Assembly: GCA_023421675.1 (NCBI GenBank)
Contig: JAEZTC010000009.1
Span: 55,874-119,873, forward strand
Source of the DNA: Bacillota bacterium
GTDB lineage: Bacteria > Bacillota > Clostridia > Acetivibrionales > JANLFN01
Direction: 5' to 3'
DNA: 64,000 nucleotides
Of this stretch, positions 33,612 to 42,657 are shown piece by piece (the stretch's first letter is position 1; each line of letters starts with the position of its first letter). A program made the position numbers and the translations under genes. Under the pieces are notes generated by a model. The model worked only from the letters and a program-made list of their open reading frames with translations. It was not told the DNA's origin and made no database searches.

Positions 33612-33857
33612 AAACTGTACCTCCCGAGAGATTACATAAAATATGCAGCCTTACTAACTATTATATTATATCAGCGTCTTTTGCATGAAACAATATATTA
33701 TATTATACACCCCGCAAAAGCATAAAAATATAATTTTCCGGCTAATAACATAAATCATTTCACTTACTTTATTTTTTATACTACATTATATATAATTGTA
33801 AACATAGTCTTTGAGAAAATCCTATAAAGACTCCAATAAAAAAAGGCAGGTGCACAA

Positions 33858-36116
33858 ATGAAAATTCTTCATCTTATCGGAGGCGGAGATGTAGGCGGAG
33901 CAAGAGTACATGTCCTGTCTCTCGTTAAGGAACTAGGCAAGCACATTGATGTTAAAATAATAAGTCTCAGGCCCGGCATGTTTTCAGACGAAGCCCGTGA
34001 AATGGGAATAGACATAGAAGTAGTTAAAACAGGTAACATTGTTTCAGATATAAAAAGAGTAATCCATGTTGTACGGGAAGGTAAATTTGAGGCTGTTCAC
34101 TCTCATGGTGCAAAAGCAAACATGATTGCCATTGTAGTCAAGTACTTTACCGGTATTCCTACTGTTACAACTGTTCACAGTGATTACAGGCTTGACTATC
34201 TTGAAAGTAAGGCAAAACAATATACCTTTGGTTTAATCAATTCATTTGCTTTGCGCCACATAGACTATTACACAGGCGTTTCAGACAACTTTAAAAAAAT
34301 GCTTATCGAGAGGAAATTCTCTCCTTCAAAAATATTTACCGTTTATAATGGTATCAGCTTTGATCGAAAGATACTGACTTACTCTAAAGAGGCTTTTATA
34401 AAAAAATACGGTTTAAGCCTAAATCAGGATGATATTGCCGTGGGCATTCTTGCAAGGCTGTACCCTGTAAAAGGCATTGATACCTTCATAGCTGCCGCCA
34501 ACGAGGTTGTCGCAAAAAATCCTTCAATAAAATTTATAATTGGAGGTGACGGCGAAGACCGCGCTGCACTCGAAAAAAAGGTTGCACAGCTTGGAATCGG
34601 CAATAATGTTTATTTTGCCGGCTGGGTGGATGACCCTTACGAATTTATGAGCAACATGGATATAAATGTCCTCACATCAATAAGCGAGAGCTTCCCTTAT
34701 TCCATTTTGGAGGGAGCGCTTCTTAAAAAAGCAACCATCAGCAGCGATGTGGGAGGTATATCAGACCTTATAGAAAACAACTCAAATGGGTATCTGTTTA
34801 ATTCCGGCGATTATAAGAAGCTGGCGGAACATATAATCGAACTTTCGGGTAATACAGATTTAAGACTGAAATTCGGTGAAAAAATCTATGAAAAAGCCCG
34901 TAAATTCTTTTCCATCGAAAGTATGTGCTCAAGACAGATAGAAATATATGAAAAGGTACTGTTTTTTGAGTCTCCCGAAAGACGCAAAAAACACCTTAAC
35001 AGGAAATACTACTTTGATGCGATAGTTTCTGGTTATTATGGTTCAGGCAATCTGGGTGACGATGCCATATTAACAGCATTAATAAAAGATCTAGGTTTAT
35101 ATAAGGAAAACATAAGACTGCTTGTAATTTCCAGAAATGCTATGGCTACTAAAAAAGCCTTTCTTGTAGATTCAATAGAGCGTCTGAGCCTGATAAAGTT
35201 CATTCGCGCATTAAAAAACTCCAAATTGTTTATTAACGGAGGCGGAAGCCTTATACAGGATATAAAAAGTACACGATCCCTTATTTACTACCTTGGAACT
35301 ATCTGGCTTGCAAAAAAAATGCACACAAAAGTAATGCTTTATGCCAATGGTATTGGTCCGGTTATAAGGGGCGGAAACAGAAAGCTTACCCGTCATGTAC
35401 TTAGCAAGGTAGACTATATAACTTTAAGAGAAAATGCATCAATTTCAGAGTTGGAAGCAATGAACATTACTAAACCGAAATATCAGGTAACTTCTGACCC
35501 TGCAATGGCGTTGGAATTACCGACAGATATAGACGTTGAAGCCATCTTCAGAAATGAAGGTTATACATATGAAGGCCCTTATGCGTGCTTCTCAATAAGA
35601 CGATGGGGCATGCACAAAAATTATAAGGAAGTTATAGCAAAAACAGCAGACTATATAACTCAAAATTATAATCTTAAATGTGTGTTTGTACCAATGCACC
35701 ATCCGGCAGATGCAATTGTTGCTGAAGAAGTTGCATCGCTTATGAATGAAAAGGCTTATGTATTCAAAAACAAATACACGGTTGCTCAAATGGTTGCTAT
35801 TACAATGAAGATGGACATGCTTGTAGGGATGAGACTTCATGCCTTAATATTTGCAGCAATAGCAGGAGTCCCTTTTGTAGGGCTTGAGTATGAAAATAAA
35901 ATTGAAGGCTTTTTAAGGCATGTTAATCAATTTGAAAATACAATGGCGGGACATGTAAGTGAACTCAGATACGACAAGCTTAAGGAAATCGTTGATAATG
36001 TGTGGAACAACAGGGAGCAAATAAAAAAAGAGCTGGCGGAAATCACTCCCGAGCTTAAGGAAAAGGCTCTTTTGAACGCAAAAATTGCCGTCGAACTTAT
36101 AGAGGAGGACAAATGA
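33858..36116 (+). CDS. csaB: Glycosyltransferase family 4 fused to CsaB polysaccharide pyruvyltransferase
   Basis: 752 residues in two parts. Residues 1-370 are a GT4 enzyme (GGGDVGGARVHVLSL at the start, GDGEDRAALEKKVAQLG and SISESFPYSILEGALLKKATISSDVGG as donor-site blocks). Residues 386-750 are a CsaB domain (SGYYGSGNLGDDAILTAL, FINGGGSLIQDIKSTRS, ANGIGPV, MRLHALIFAAIAGVPFVGLEY). CsaB puts a ketal-linked pyruvate on secondary cell wall polymers so that SLH-domain proteins can bind. Here a sugar-adding enzyme and the pyruvyl enzyme are one chain. The ATG follows AGGCAGGTG. It overlaps the tagA-like gene by four bases. Confidence 0.92.
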   Translation: MKILHLIGGGDVGGARVHVLSLVKELGKHIDVKIISLRPGMFSDEAREMGIDIEVVKTGNIVSDIKRVIHVVREGKFEAVHSHGAKANMIAIVVKYFTGIPTVTTVHSDYRLDYLESKAKQYTFGLINSFALRHIDYYTGVSDNFKKMLIERKFSPSKIFTVYNGISFDRKILTYSKEAFIKKYGLSLNQDDIAVGILARLYPVKGIDTFIAAANEVVAKNPSIKFIIGGDGEDRAALEKKVAQLGIGNNVYFAGWVDDPYEFMSNMDINVLTSISESFPYSILEGALLKKATISSDVGGISDLIENNSNGYLFNSGDYKKLAEHIIELSGNTDLRLKFGEKIYEKARKFFSIESMCSRQIEIYEKVLFFESPERRKKHLNRKYYFDAIVSGYYGSGNLGDDAILTALIKDLGLYKENIRLLVISRNAMATKKAFLVDSIERLSLIKFIRALKNSKLFINGGGSLIQDIKSTRSLIYYLGTIWLAKKMHTKVMLYANGIGPVIRGGNRKLTRHVLSKVDYITLRENASISELEAMNITKPKYQVTSDPAMALELPTDIDVEAIFRNEGYTYEGPYACFSIRRWGMHKNYKEVIAKTADYITQNYNLKCVFVPMHHPADAIVAEEVASLMNEKAYVFKNKYTVAQMVAITMKMDMLVGMRLHALIFAAIAGVPFVGLEYENKIEGFLRHVNQFENTMAGHVSELRYDKLKEIVDNVWNNREQIKKELAEITPELKEKALLNAKIAVELIEEDK

Positions 36117-36856
36117 GAAAAACTGCAGAAATTTTAGGGGTTCCTTTAGACAGTGTTACAATGCATCAGGCAGTTGATATTACTCTTAGTTTCCTTAAAG
36201 AAGACAGAAATCATGCTGTTTATACACCCAATTCAGAGATAATCATGGCCGCACACCGGGATGAACAGTTGAAAAATATATTAAAGAATTCCGATATGAC
36301 AGTAGCTGACGGAGCAGGCGTAATACTGGCCTCAAAAATTTTAAAGCTCGGACTTCCCGAAAAGGTTTCTGGTATAGATCTTGTTAGGAACTTATTCAAA
36401 ATTTCACCTGAAAACAACATAAGCTACTTCTTTTTCGGCAGCAAACCGGGAGTAGCAGAAGCAGCAGGTGAAAAAATACGTTCAGCTTACGGAGATATAA
36501 ATATAAATGGTTACAGGAACGGTTATTTTGCAGAAACAGACGAAGCTGATATTGTAGAACAAATCAACTCTTCAGGGGCTGATGTCCTTTTAGTTGCTCT
36601 TGGTGCTCCAAAACAGGAAAAGTGGATATATAAACATAAGAGTGAACTTAAAGTAAAGGTTTGCATTGGTATAGGAGGAAGCCTGGATGTTTTTGCGGGA
36701 ACAGTAAAGCTGGCTCCTGAATTTTACAGAAAACACGGTCTCGAATGGTTTTACAGGCTTTGTAAGGAGCCATGGAGATATAAGAGGATGCTTGATTTGC
36801 CAAGGTTTATATTAAGAATTCTGGCAATAAAGCTTCATTTAAGAAAAAATGTTTAA
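36113..36856 (+). CDS. WecG/TagA/CpsF family glycosyltransferase (GT26)
   Basis: 247 residues. These enzymes add N-acetylmannosamine (or a related sugar) to undecaprenyl-PP-GlcNAc, the second step in wall polymer linkage-unit synthesis. Signature blocks are VYTPNSEIIMAAHRD, TVADGAGVILASKIL, the catalytic-region VSGIDLV and VALGAPKQEKWI near the C-terminus. It starts inside the end of csaB (ATGA overlap), so the two are translated together and probably act on the same polymer. Confidence 0.93.
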   Translation: MRKTAEILGVPLDSVTMHQAVDITLSFLKEDRNHAVYTPNSEIIMAAHRDEQLKNILKNSDMTVADGAGVILASKILKLGLPEKVSGIDLVRNLFKISPENNISYFFFGSKPGVAEAAGEKIRSAYGDININGYRNGYFAETDEADIVEQINSSGADVLLVALGAPKQEKWIYKHKSELKVKVCIGIGGSLDVFAGTVKLAPEFYRKHGLEWFYRLCKEPWRYKRMLDLPRFILRILAIKLHLRKNV

Positions 36857-36858
36857 CT

Positions 36859-38700
36859 TCAATCTATTGTTTTTCCAGTATAATCCCTTAAGTTGAAGTC
36901 AGCAAGATAATAAGCCATATCCATAGTCAAAACGTCATTTGGAGTGTTTTCAATCTTTGCTTTAACCTTGCTGTCAATGTAACCCAGATCACAGGCCTTT
37001 TCATAAGCACCCGGAAGATCTATTTCTACAGAATTCAAAGCAGTAAGGATTTTACCTGCAATATCTTTTGTGAGTTTATCTTCAGTAAAAAACGGTCTGA
37101 GCTTTGCATCAAATTCAAGGTTATACTGCGAAGCATCAATTCTGTAAACACCGTTAAGCAGCATCATTGCAAGGTCCTGTGATGTTGCTTCCTTATTGTA
37201 TTTATAATTATTTTCATCTCCTCCGGCAATAAGTCCCAGACTTCTAAGACGTTTTACGGAATCATACGACCAGTTCGAAGCATTAATATCCTTGGATTTT
37301 ATAGGCGGAATACTGACGCCCTGTCTCCTTAAAAATTGTCCCAGTTCCTTGATCAGTTTGCTATCACCAGATATGTCTGCAGGTAAAACATTTTTATATG
37401 ATGAATATACAGCAACTACCCCTGCAGCTTCACCTGTGGATATACTTGCATCAAATCTGCCGGCACTGCTGGAAACCAATGAGGAATAGGACGCTTTCCC
37501 CCCTGTCATAAGTAGATTGTCTACCTTGTCAGCTATTATACATCCAAGCGGAATTCCATACTGGTCAGGTTTACCTATAACATACTCAGGACTTTTATCA
37601 GCAAGCTTACCTCCATAAACAGGTGCAGATCCCATCGCAATTTTATCCGGGAAATCCTTGTTTGTAAGTACATCGTTAACACTCAAAGTGTAATGTCCCT
37701 TAAAATGCTTATATTCAGGCATCAGAAATCCTTCAGCCGCTTTAACAAATTTGGCATTCCTAAAAACCTTGAAGGTTTTGCTTAAGAATTCGGCAAGATC
37801 CTTGGACTCATTAACTGCGGCATTATATATTTCCTGCGTCCTCTTTTGATTTGAAAAATCTATTCCAAAGGCTTCTACACCTTTAACAATGATTTTCCCG
37901 TCTCCCTGGTCATAAACATTGAAGTCGTTTATTCTTAAATTTACATCAGACGTCTTGTATTTTCCAAGCGCTTCGTAGAATTCCTTTGATTTGGAACTAA
38001 ACACCATTTTTACATCAGACCACTTAATGCCTTCAATTTCAAAATTCAACTGTGCAGGCTGAAAACTCTGCGGAAGGTTTAAGTCACCCGAACCATAATA
38101 GAAAGGCACACCGCAGCTTTCGAGAAGCTTTCCTTCACGGGTGGAATCTATGAACACCATCCCACTGTAGGTGGTTGTTTTCCCACTTACACTCACGCTT
38201 ATACTCTTTAGTTTTCCGTCCTCAACAACAGACTTTTCAAGCTTTGCATCATATACTACCTTAATACGGCTCTCATCCTTTACAAGCTCTGTCATTGTTT
38301 TAGTATAATTTTCAAGACTGGTATTGTTCCCAAGCCTGCTCATAAACTCCTGAACCAGTCCCCTGTTTACACCAATACCTTTAGAATTTTTACTTATATA
38401 GAAATCAGTAGATAAGTTTTTACTGATAAAACCTCCCAGATTACTGTCTTGTGTTATAAGCAGAGTATTTGCACCTATTCTTGCAGACGATATAGCAGCG
38501 GCAATACCTTCAGGATCACTACCTACCACAACTACATCATATACATTCTCCGATTTTGGAAGCTTACCCTTTGCCCAGGTATTCTGCTTTCTGTCCTTAA
38601 ACGAATAATCGCTGCTGAATATAGGGCGTACCCCAAATTGATACACAAGGAAGAATACAACTAATATTAATACTATTCTGAAAATGGATTCCTTTTTCAT
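36859..38700 (-). CDS. Membrane-anchored FAD-dependent oxidoreductase with SLH-like C-terminus
   Basis: 613 residues. One N-terminal membrane helix or uncleaved signal (about 7-24) precedes an FAD-binding Rossmann fold (VVVVGSDPEGIAAAISSARIGANT, residues about 56-80) and an FAD-dependent domain with FIDSTREGKLLESCGVPFYYG and DNLLMTGGKASYSSLVSSSAG. The last about 130 residues contain SLH-like units (NWSYDSVKRLRSLGLIAGGD, NKEATSQDLAMMLLNG). It would face outside the cell and may attach to the pyruvylated polymer made by the convergent csaB. The substrate is unknown. GGAGG precedes the ATG. Its upstream region holds copy 2 of the structured repeat. Confidence 0.8.
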   Translation of the reverse strand: MKKESIFRIVLILVVFFLVYQFGVRPIFSSDYSFKDRKQNTWAKGKLPKSENVYDVVVVGSDPEGIAAAISSARIGANTLLITQDSNLGGFISKNLSTDFYISKNSKGIGVNRGLVQEFMSRLGNNTSLENYTKTMTELVKDESRIKVVYDAKLEKSVVEDGKLKSISVSVSGKTTTYSGMVFIDSTREGKLLESCGVPFYYGSGDLNLPQSFQPAQLNFEIEGIKWSDVKMVFSSKSKEFYEALGKYKTSDVNLRINDFNVYDQGDGKIIVKGVEAFGIDFSNQKRTQEIYNAAVNESKDLAEFLSKTFKVFRNAKFVKAAEGFLMPEYKHFKGHYTLSVNDVLTNKDFPDKIAMGSAPVYGGKLADKSPEYVIGKPDQYGIPLGCIIADKVDNLLMTGGKASYSSLVSSSAGRFDASISTGEAAGVVAVYSSYKNVLPADISGDSKLIKELGQFLRRQGVSIPPIKSKDINASNWSYDSVKRLRSLGLIAGGDENNYKYNKEATSQDLAMMLLNGVYRIDASQYNLEFDAKLRPFFTEDKLTKDIAGKILTALNSVEIDLPGAYEKACDLGYIDSKVKAKIENTPNDVLTMDMAYYLADFNLRDYTGKTID

Positions 38701-38740
38701 TTTTCCTCCATGTATTTAACAATAAAAAAAATGCTCTTAT

Positions 38741-38937
38741 GTATATAGGATGAAGTAAATTTCTTATACATCATTTGCATTTCTACAGCCAAATGCAAAT
38801 CGGTATCAAATCAGATTTACTTTATCCTATTACAGATGTAATAAGTTGAATTAAAATCATTTATCATACCATCATGTCCGGCATTAAGGACATGATGCAT
38901 ATTGAAAATTTAATTCAACTTATATTAAATATTATAT
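38741..38937. repeat. Structured repeat, copy 2
   Basis: This is the second copy of the element at 20987-21176, with the same hairpins in the same order. The inner hairpin CATCATGTCC/GGACATGATG is perfect here but has one mismatch in copy 1. One outer-stem pair reads G:C here (AGGAT/ATCCT) and T:A in copy 1 (ATGAT/ATCAT), a two-sided change that keeps pairing. It lies upstream of the FAD-protein gene, in the same relation to the minus-strand reading frame as copy 1 has to mcsA. Confidence 0.85.
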
Positions 38938-39017
38938 CGGCATATAAGAGTATTTTTATTACATGTCTATAAATTTCAATTTTTTGGTTAAAAAATGTAA
39001 AATTTCATCTTATTGCA

Positions 39018-39046
39018 TTGACATACATTTACATTTATTTTATAAT
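39018..39046 (+). promoter_or_regulatory. Perfect consensus sigma-A promoter
   Basis: TTGACA (39018-39023) and TATAAT (39041-39046) are exact consensus hexamers with the optimal 17-base gap. It would give a transcript with a leader of about 220 bases before the secreted protein at 39274, including the 13-codon frame at 39191. Confidence 0.8.
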
Positions 39047-39190
39047 ATGTTATATGTATTACAATATTATACATTATTTACACTATTATTCATTCCATAA
39101 TTCTATGGTATAATCTTATAAACCTTTATTCTAATACCTACAACAATATTCTTACTTTCTTTGCAAAAAATATTGAAAGAAGGTGAGCAA

Positions 39191-39232
39191 ATGGGAAGAA
39201 TTAGATCCCCTAACAAGTATGGTATTTTATGA
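39191..39232 (+). CDS. Possible 13-residue leader peptide
   Basis: ATG at 39191 follows AAGGTGAG by six bases and reads MGRIRSPNKYGIL before TGA. It lies 41 bases upstream of the secreted-protein gene at 39274 and downstream of the consensus promoter. It may be a translated leader, a regulatory peptide or chance; the clear ribosome binding site is the only evidence. Confidence 0.3.
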   Translation: MGRIRSPNKYGIL

Positions 39233-39273
39233 CCGAACGTAATATATAATAGGCGAGAGAGGATGATATTATT

Positions 39274-40026
39274 ATGTTAAAAAAAGTACTATGTTTACTA
39301 ATGTGTTTTAGTCTATTAAGTATAGGTGTTGTTAATGCCCAAACTAAAGAAAATGTTAGCAAAGTAGTTTTTAAAGCGGAAGAAATTACTGACATAAGTA
39401 AAATTGAGGAACGAGCTGATAAGGGAATTACAGATGACAAAAATTTTACTGCAGCAAGTTGTATTATTAAAGATAATAATGGATCACCTATTGATATTAA
39501 ATCTGCGAAAACTACCTCACAAAAAATCAAAGAAACAAAAAGCGATAATGGTGATACCATAACTGAATACTCAGCTAATATAATTGCATCAATTCCAGGA
39601 CCAGAAGAAATTTCAGCATATGATAGCAATGGCTATAATGCATTATTATATGTTAATGTATCATATGAAGTAGGAACATTAGGGACTTACAATCTATACA
39701 AAATTAATTCCCTTAAAGGGAAATTAGTTAAATTAGATTCATCAATAGTGTTATCAAGAATGGATATACAAGAAATGTGTTACGGAACAAAATATACAAG
39801 TGTTAGTTCTTCTGGGTTCGCTGGAGTAGATTCATATAATATGACGGCTATTGCAAACAGTCCTACAAATAATACATATTATTATAATAATAGTTTATCA
39901 CCTTATTATTGGAACCTTGCAGATGGCACCGCCGGCACTTACATAAAAGGTATTACAACAGGATATTTTTCAAGAGCTGGTAGTTCATGGTCAGCACAAG
40001 TAGATTGGAAAAGAACTGCTTCTTAA
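39274..40026 (+). CDS. Secreted protein of unknown function
   Basis: 250 residues. A clear signal peptide (KKVLCLLMCFSLLSIGVVNAQ, cleavage near residue 23) is followed by a polar region rich in Lys, Asp, Ser and Thr. The C-terminal half is rich in Tyr, Asn, Ser and Gly (SPTNNTYYYNNSLSPYYWNLADG) and probably all-beta. No enzyme motif or cell-wall anchor is visible. An AGAGAGG site precedes the ATG. It stands alone, between a consensus promoter and a strong terminator, so it is likely well expressed. It is AT-rich with many AAT, TAT and AAA codons, unlike the envelope genes beside it, which may point to transfer. Confidence 0.7.
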   Translation: MLKKVLCLLMCFSLLSIGVVNAQTKENVSKVVFKAEEITDISKIEERADKGITDDKNFTAASCIIKDNNGSPIDIKSAKTTSQKIKETKSDNGDTITEYSANIIASIPGPEEISAYDSNGYNALLYVNVSYEVGTLGTYNLYKINSLKGKLVKLDSSIVLSRMDIQEMCYGTKYTSVSSSGFAGVDSYNMTAIANSPTNNTYYYNNSLSPYYWNLADGTAGTYIKGITTGYFSRAGSSWSAQVDWKRTAS

Positions 40027-40047
40027 TTTAAAATTACTCTAATTTAA

Positions 40048-40075
40048 CTCTTTCCCATTATGGGAAAGAGTTTTT
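40048..40075 (+). terminator. Intrinsic terminator of the secreted-protein gene
   Basis: CTCTTTCCCAT and ATGGGAAAGAG form a perfect stem with a minimal loop followed by five T residues, 22 bases after the stop codon. Confidence 0.9.
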
Positions 40076-40112
40076 ATATGACACAATTTTACAATGACTA
40101 TATGTGTTGTTC

Positions 40113-40463
40113 TTATGTATCACCAAGGCCGAAGCTTACATTTAAAGCCTCATTGACCATATCCATAAGATCATCGTCAAGGTGCCCAATTTTTTCCCTC
40201 AGCCTTTTTTTATCAATTGTTCGTATTTGCTCAAGCAATATAACAGAGTCTTTTAAAAGCCCATATTCCTGTGCACTTATTTCTATGTGCGTAGGAAGCT
40301 TTGCCTTGTTAATCTGTGAAGTTATTGCAGCGGCAATTACTGTAGGACTATACTTATTGCCTATATCATTCTGCACAATCAATACCGGCCTTATTCCTCC
40401 CTGTTCCGAGCCTATGACAGGACTAAGGTCAGCATAGAATATATCTCCGCGTTTTATTACCAC
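40113..40463 (-). CDS. mazF: MazF/EndoA-type mRNA interferase toxin
   Basis: 116 residues. It cleaves single-stranded RNA at short sequences (UACAU for Bacillus EndoA). The PemK/MazF fold is clear: RRGD-like start (IKRGDIFYADLSPVIGSEQGGIRPVLIVQND), TVIAAAITSQINKAKLPTHIEI and LLEQIRTIDKKRL. The GTG start overlaps the last base of the antitoxin stop codon, so the two are coupled. The Bacillus order alr-antitoxin-toxin is kept. Confidence 0.95.
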   Translation of the reverse strand: MVIKRGDIFYADLSPVIGSEQGGIRPVLIVQNDIGNKYSPTVIAAAITSQINKAKLPTHIEISAQEYGLLKDSVILLEQIRTIDKKRLREKIGHLDDDLMDMVNEALNVSFGLGDT

Positions 40464-40741
40464 TATTTTTCCAACTCCCCGAGCCTTTCTTCATACTTTT
40501 GCTGCTGTTCCTCATCCACTTCAAAGAATATTTCTGCAAGTTTTGCGTTTATTTCAGCCATTTCCTGATATCCTTTTTTCATCCTGTCACTCATTTCAAT
40601 TCTTTTCTTCTGGCCTATATACACCTTCATCGCTTCACGGACAAATTCACTCCTGTTAGTGTTCTCCATTGATACGATATTATCTACTTCCTTCAGTAAA
40701 TTATCAGGAAGGCTTATTAATATTTTCTTTAATTGTGCCAA
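40463..40741 (-). CDS. mazE: MazE/EndoAI-type ribbon-helix-helix antitoxin
   Basis: 92 residues. The N-terminal ribbon-helix-helix (KKILISLPDNLLKEVDNIVSMENTNRSEFVREAMKVYI) binds DNA as a dimer, and the acidic C-terminal tail (IFFEVDEEQQQKYEERLGELE) wraps the toxin. I chose the TTG at 40741, eight bases after a GGGGG-type site, over a GTG five codons upstream that overlaps the site. The next gene upstream is alr, 190 bases away. Confidence 0.92.
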   Translation of the reverse strand: MAQLKKILISLPDNLLKEVDNIVSMENTNRSEFVREAMKVYIGQKKRIEMSDRMKKGYQEMAEINAKLAEIFFEVDEEQQQKYEERLGELEK

Positions 40742-40931
40742 AAATATAACCCCCACTTCATAATTTCGGTACCAAATTATTTTTAGGAACCGTTAAGTTA
40801 TGAACACCCCACAAAAAAAGCATAAAACAAAATAAAAAGCCCCAATCTTATTCTTATTATATGCAATCCCAAAAGCAAAATTGCAGATATCTATCACTGT
40901 GAAAAACAATAAAGCAGCTTATATCAAACTT

Positions 40932-42101
40932 CTAAATAAGATAGTTCAAAACATTACAGACATGTCCTCCCTGAAGGTATACCCTGGGAATTCTCTTTCC
41001 AACAATACAGGTAATTTCATAGTTTATCGTGCCTATACTTGCTGCAAGCTCATCAACAGACATTTCACAGTCTCCCTGTTTTCCGAACAGTACAACTTCG
41101 TCACCAACACGTACTGGATTTTTCATATCTGTAACATCAACCATGCACTGGTCCATGCAAATTTTCCCTACAACAGGGGCAAATTCACCATTTATAAGAA
41201 CTCTTGCCTTACCGTTAAGGAGTCTAGTATAACCATCTGCATAGCCTATCGGTATAGTCGCAATTTTACTTTCTCTCTTAGTTGTAAATATTCTGCCATA
41301 GCTGATACAGGTATTTTTTTCAACATCCTTAACAAGAATTACATTAGCCTTCAGCGACATGGCAGGTTTTAAATCTATCTTGTCCCTGTTTACTTCATTT
41401 GAAGGATAAAGTCCGTAAAGGATAATTCCCGGTCTTACCATGTCCAGGTGCATCTCAGGATACTCTATTATGCCTGCACTGTTTGCGACATGCTTGACAG
41501 GTATGTACAAACCAATTCTGTTCAGTTCACTGCATATGCTCATAAATCTTTCAAACTGCATGTAGGTATAGCTTCTGTCTGTCTCATCGGCAGAAGCAAA
41601 ATGTGTAAACAACCCTTCAATAATCAGACCTGGAAGCTTTCCTATCTCAGTAACATTTTTAATCGCACTGTAGCCGGGCATAAACCCAACCCTGGTCATT
41701 CCGGTATCTATCTTTATATGAATTTTTACATTCTTTTTATTTCTTAAGGACGCATCTGATAAAGCTTGTGCCAGATCATGGCTGAAAACCGTCTGAGTTA
41801 CATCATAGTTAACAATTTCGTCGGCTCTCCTCGGATCGGTATAACTTAAAATTAGGATAGGAACCTTGAAACCGCTTTTTCTCAACTGAATGGCTTCATC
41901 AAGCATTGAAACTGCAAGACGTGTAACACCATTATTCAAAAGCGTGTTTGCCACTTCCATAACTCCGTGTCCATACGCGTCTGCCTTAACAACACCCATT
42001 ATCTCGGCATTTTTATTTGTAATTCTGCGTATCTCTTTTACATTATGAGCTATATTGTCGAGATTGACCTCAGCCCATGCCCTGTTAAAATTATAATCCA
42101 T
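40932..42101 (-). CDS. alr: Alanine racemase
   Basis: 389 residues. It converts L- to D-alanine for peptidoglycan using PLP. The PLP lysine is K39 in VVKADAYGHG; the catalytic tyrosine lies in CISYGRIFTT, followed by ATIPIGYADGYTR in the C-terminal beta domain and the active-site entrance KICMDQCMVDVTD. The ATG follows GGGGGG by about seven bases. The order with the toxin-antitoxin pair is the same as in Bacillus alr-ndoAI-ndoA. Confidence 0.97.
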   Translation of the reverse strand: MDYNFNRAWAEVNLDNIAHNVKEIRRITNKNAEIMGVVKADAYGHGVMEVANTLLNNGVTRLAVSMLDEAIQLRKSGFKVPILILSYTDPRRADEIVNYDVTQTVFSHDLAQALSDASLRNKKNVKIHIKIDTGMTRVGFMPGYSAIKNVTEIGKLPGLIIEGLFTHFASADETDRSYTYMQFERFMSICSELNRIGLYIPVKHVANSAGIIEYPEMHLDMVRPGIILYGLYPSNEVNRDKIDLKPAMSLKANVILVKDVEKNTCISYGRIFTTKRESKIATIPIGYADGYTRLLNGKARVLINGEFAPVVGKICMDQCMVDVTDMKNPVRVGDEVVLFGKQGDCEMSVDELAASIGTINYEITCIVGKRIPRVYLQGGHVCNVLNYLI

Positions 42102-42177
42102 TATGAATCCCCCCGAAGTTGGACAAAAAAGCCCCTAGCCGAATATTCTGCCGGCTTTATATTAATTGAAAAGTAAC

Positions 42178-42627
42178 TTACATTGATTCGGCAATGAACT
42201 TAACCAAATCAGAGCGGCTTATAATTCCTGCAAGTTTTCCGCCGCTTACAACAGGAATCCTGTTAATACCCTTTTCAATCATGATTTCAGCAACTTTTGT
42301 AACATCGGTATCTTCACTAACGGTTATAACATGCTTTTTCATAATATCTTTCGCCTTGGTTGCCACAAGCTTTTTAAGCTCATCGTTATAATGTTTGCCG
42401 CCTAAAAAAACCAACCCCCCGAGAAGCTCTACAACAGGAGGAAAACGTGGTTCGATATCCTTATATAGGATGTCTCTTTCTGTAACAATTCCTACAACCT
42501 TATTTTCAGCATCTACGACAGGCAAACCACTGATATTTTTATCTACAAGAATATGTGCAATTTCTTCAATTGTAGTTTCCGTATTAATAACAACTACATC
42601 TTTGGACATGATTTCTTTGGCTTTCAT
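42178..42627 (-). CDS. CBS-domain pair protein
   Basis: 149 residues made of two CBS domains only (1-60 and about 90-149): MSKDVVVINTETTIEEIAHILVDKNISGLPVVD and MKKHVITVSEDTDVTKVAEIMIEKGINRIPVVSGGKLAGIISRSDLVK. Stand-alone CBS pairs bind adenine nucleotides or c-di-AMP and regulate other proteins. An AAGGAGG site is eight bases before the ATG. It lies between nnr and alr in the same direction and is probably co-transcribed. Confidence 0.9.
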   Translation of the reverse strand: MKAKEIMSKDVVVINTETTIEEIAHILVDKNISGLPVVDAENKVVGIVTERDILYKDIEPRFPPVVELLGGLVFLGGKHYNDELKKLVATKAKDIMKKHVITVSEDTDVTKVAEIMIEKGINRIPVVSGGKLAGIISRSDLVKFIAESM

Positions 42628-42657
42628 ACGGTTACCTCCTTAATTATTTGTTGGATT

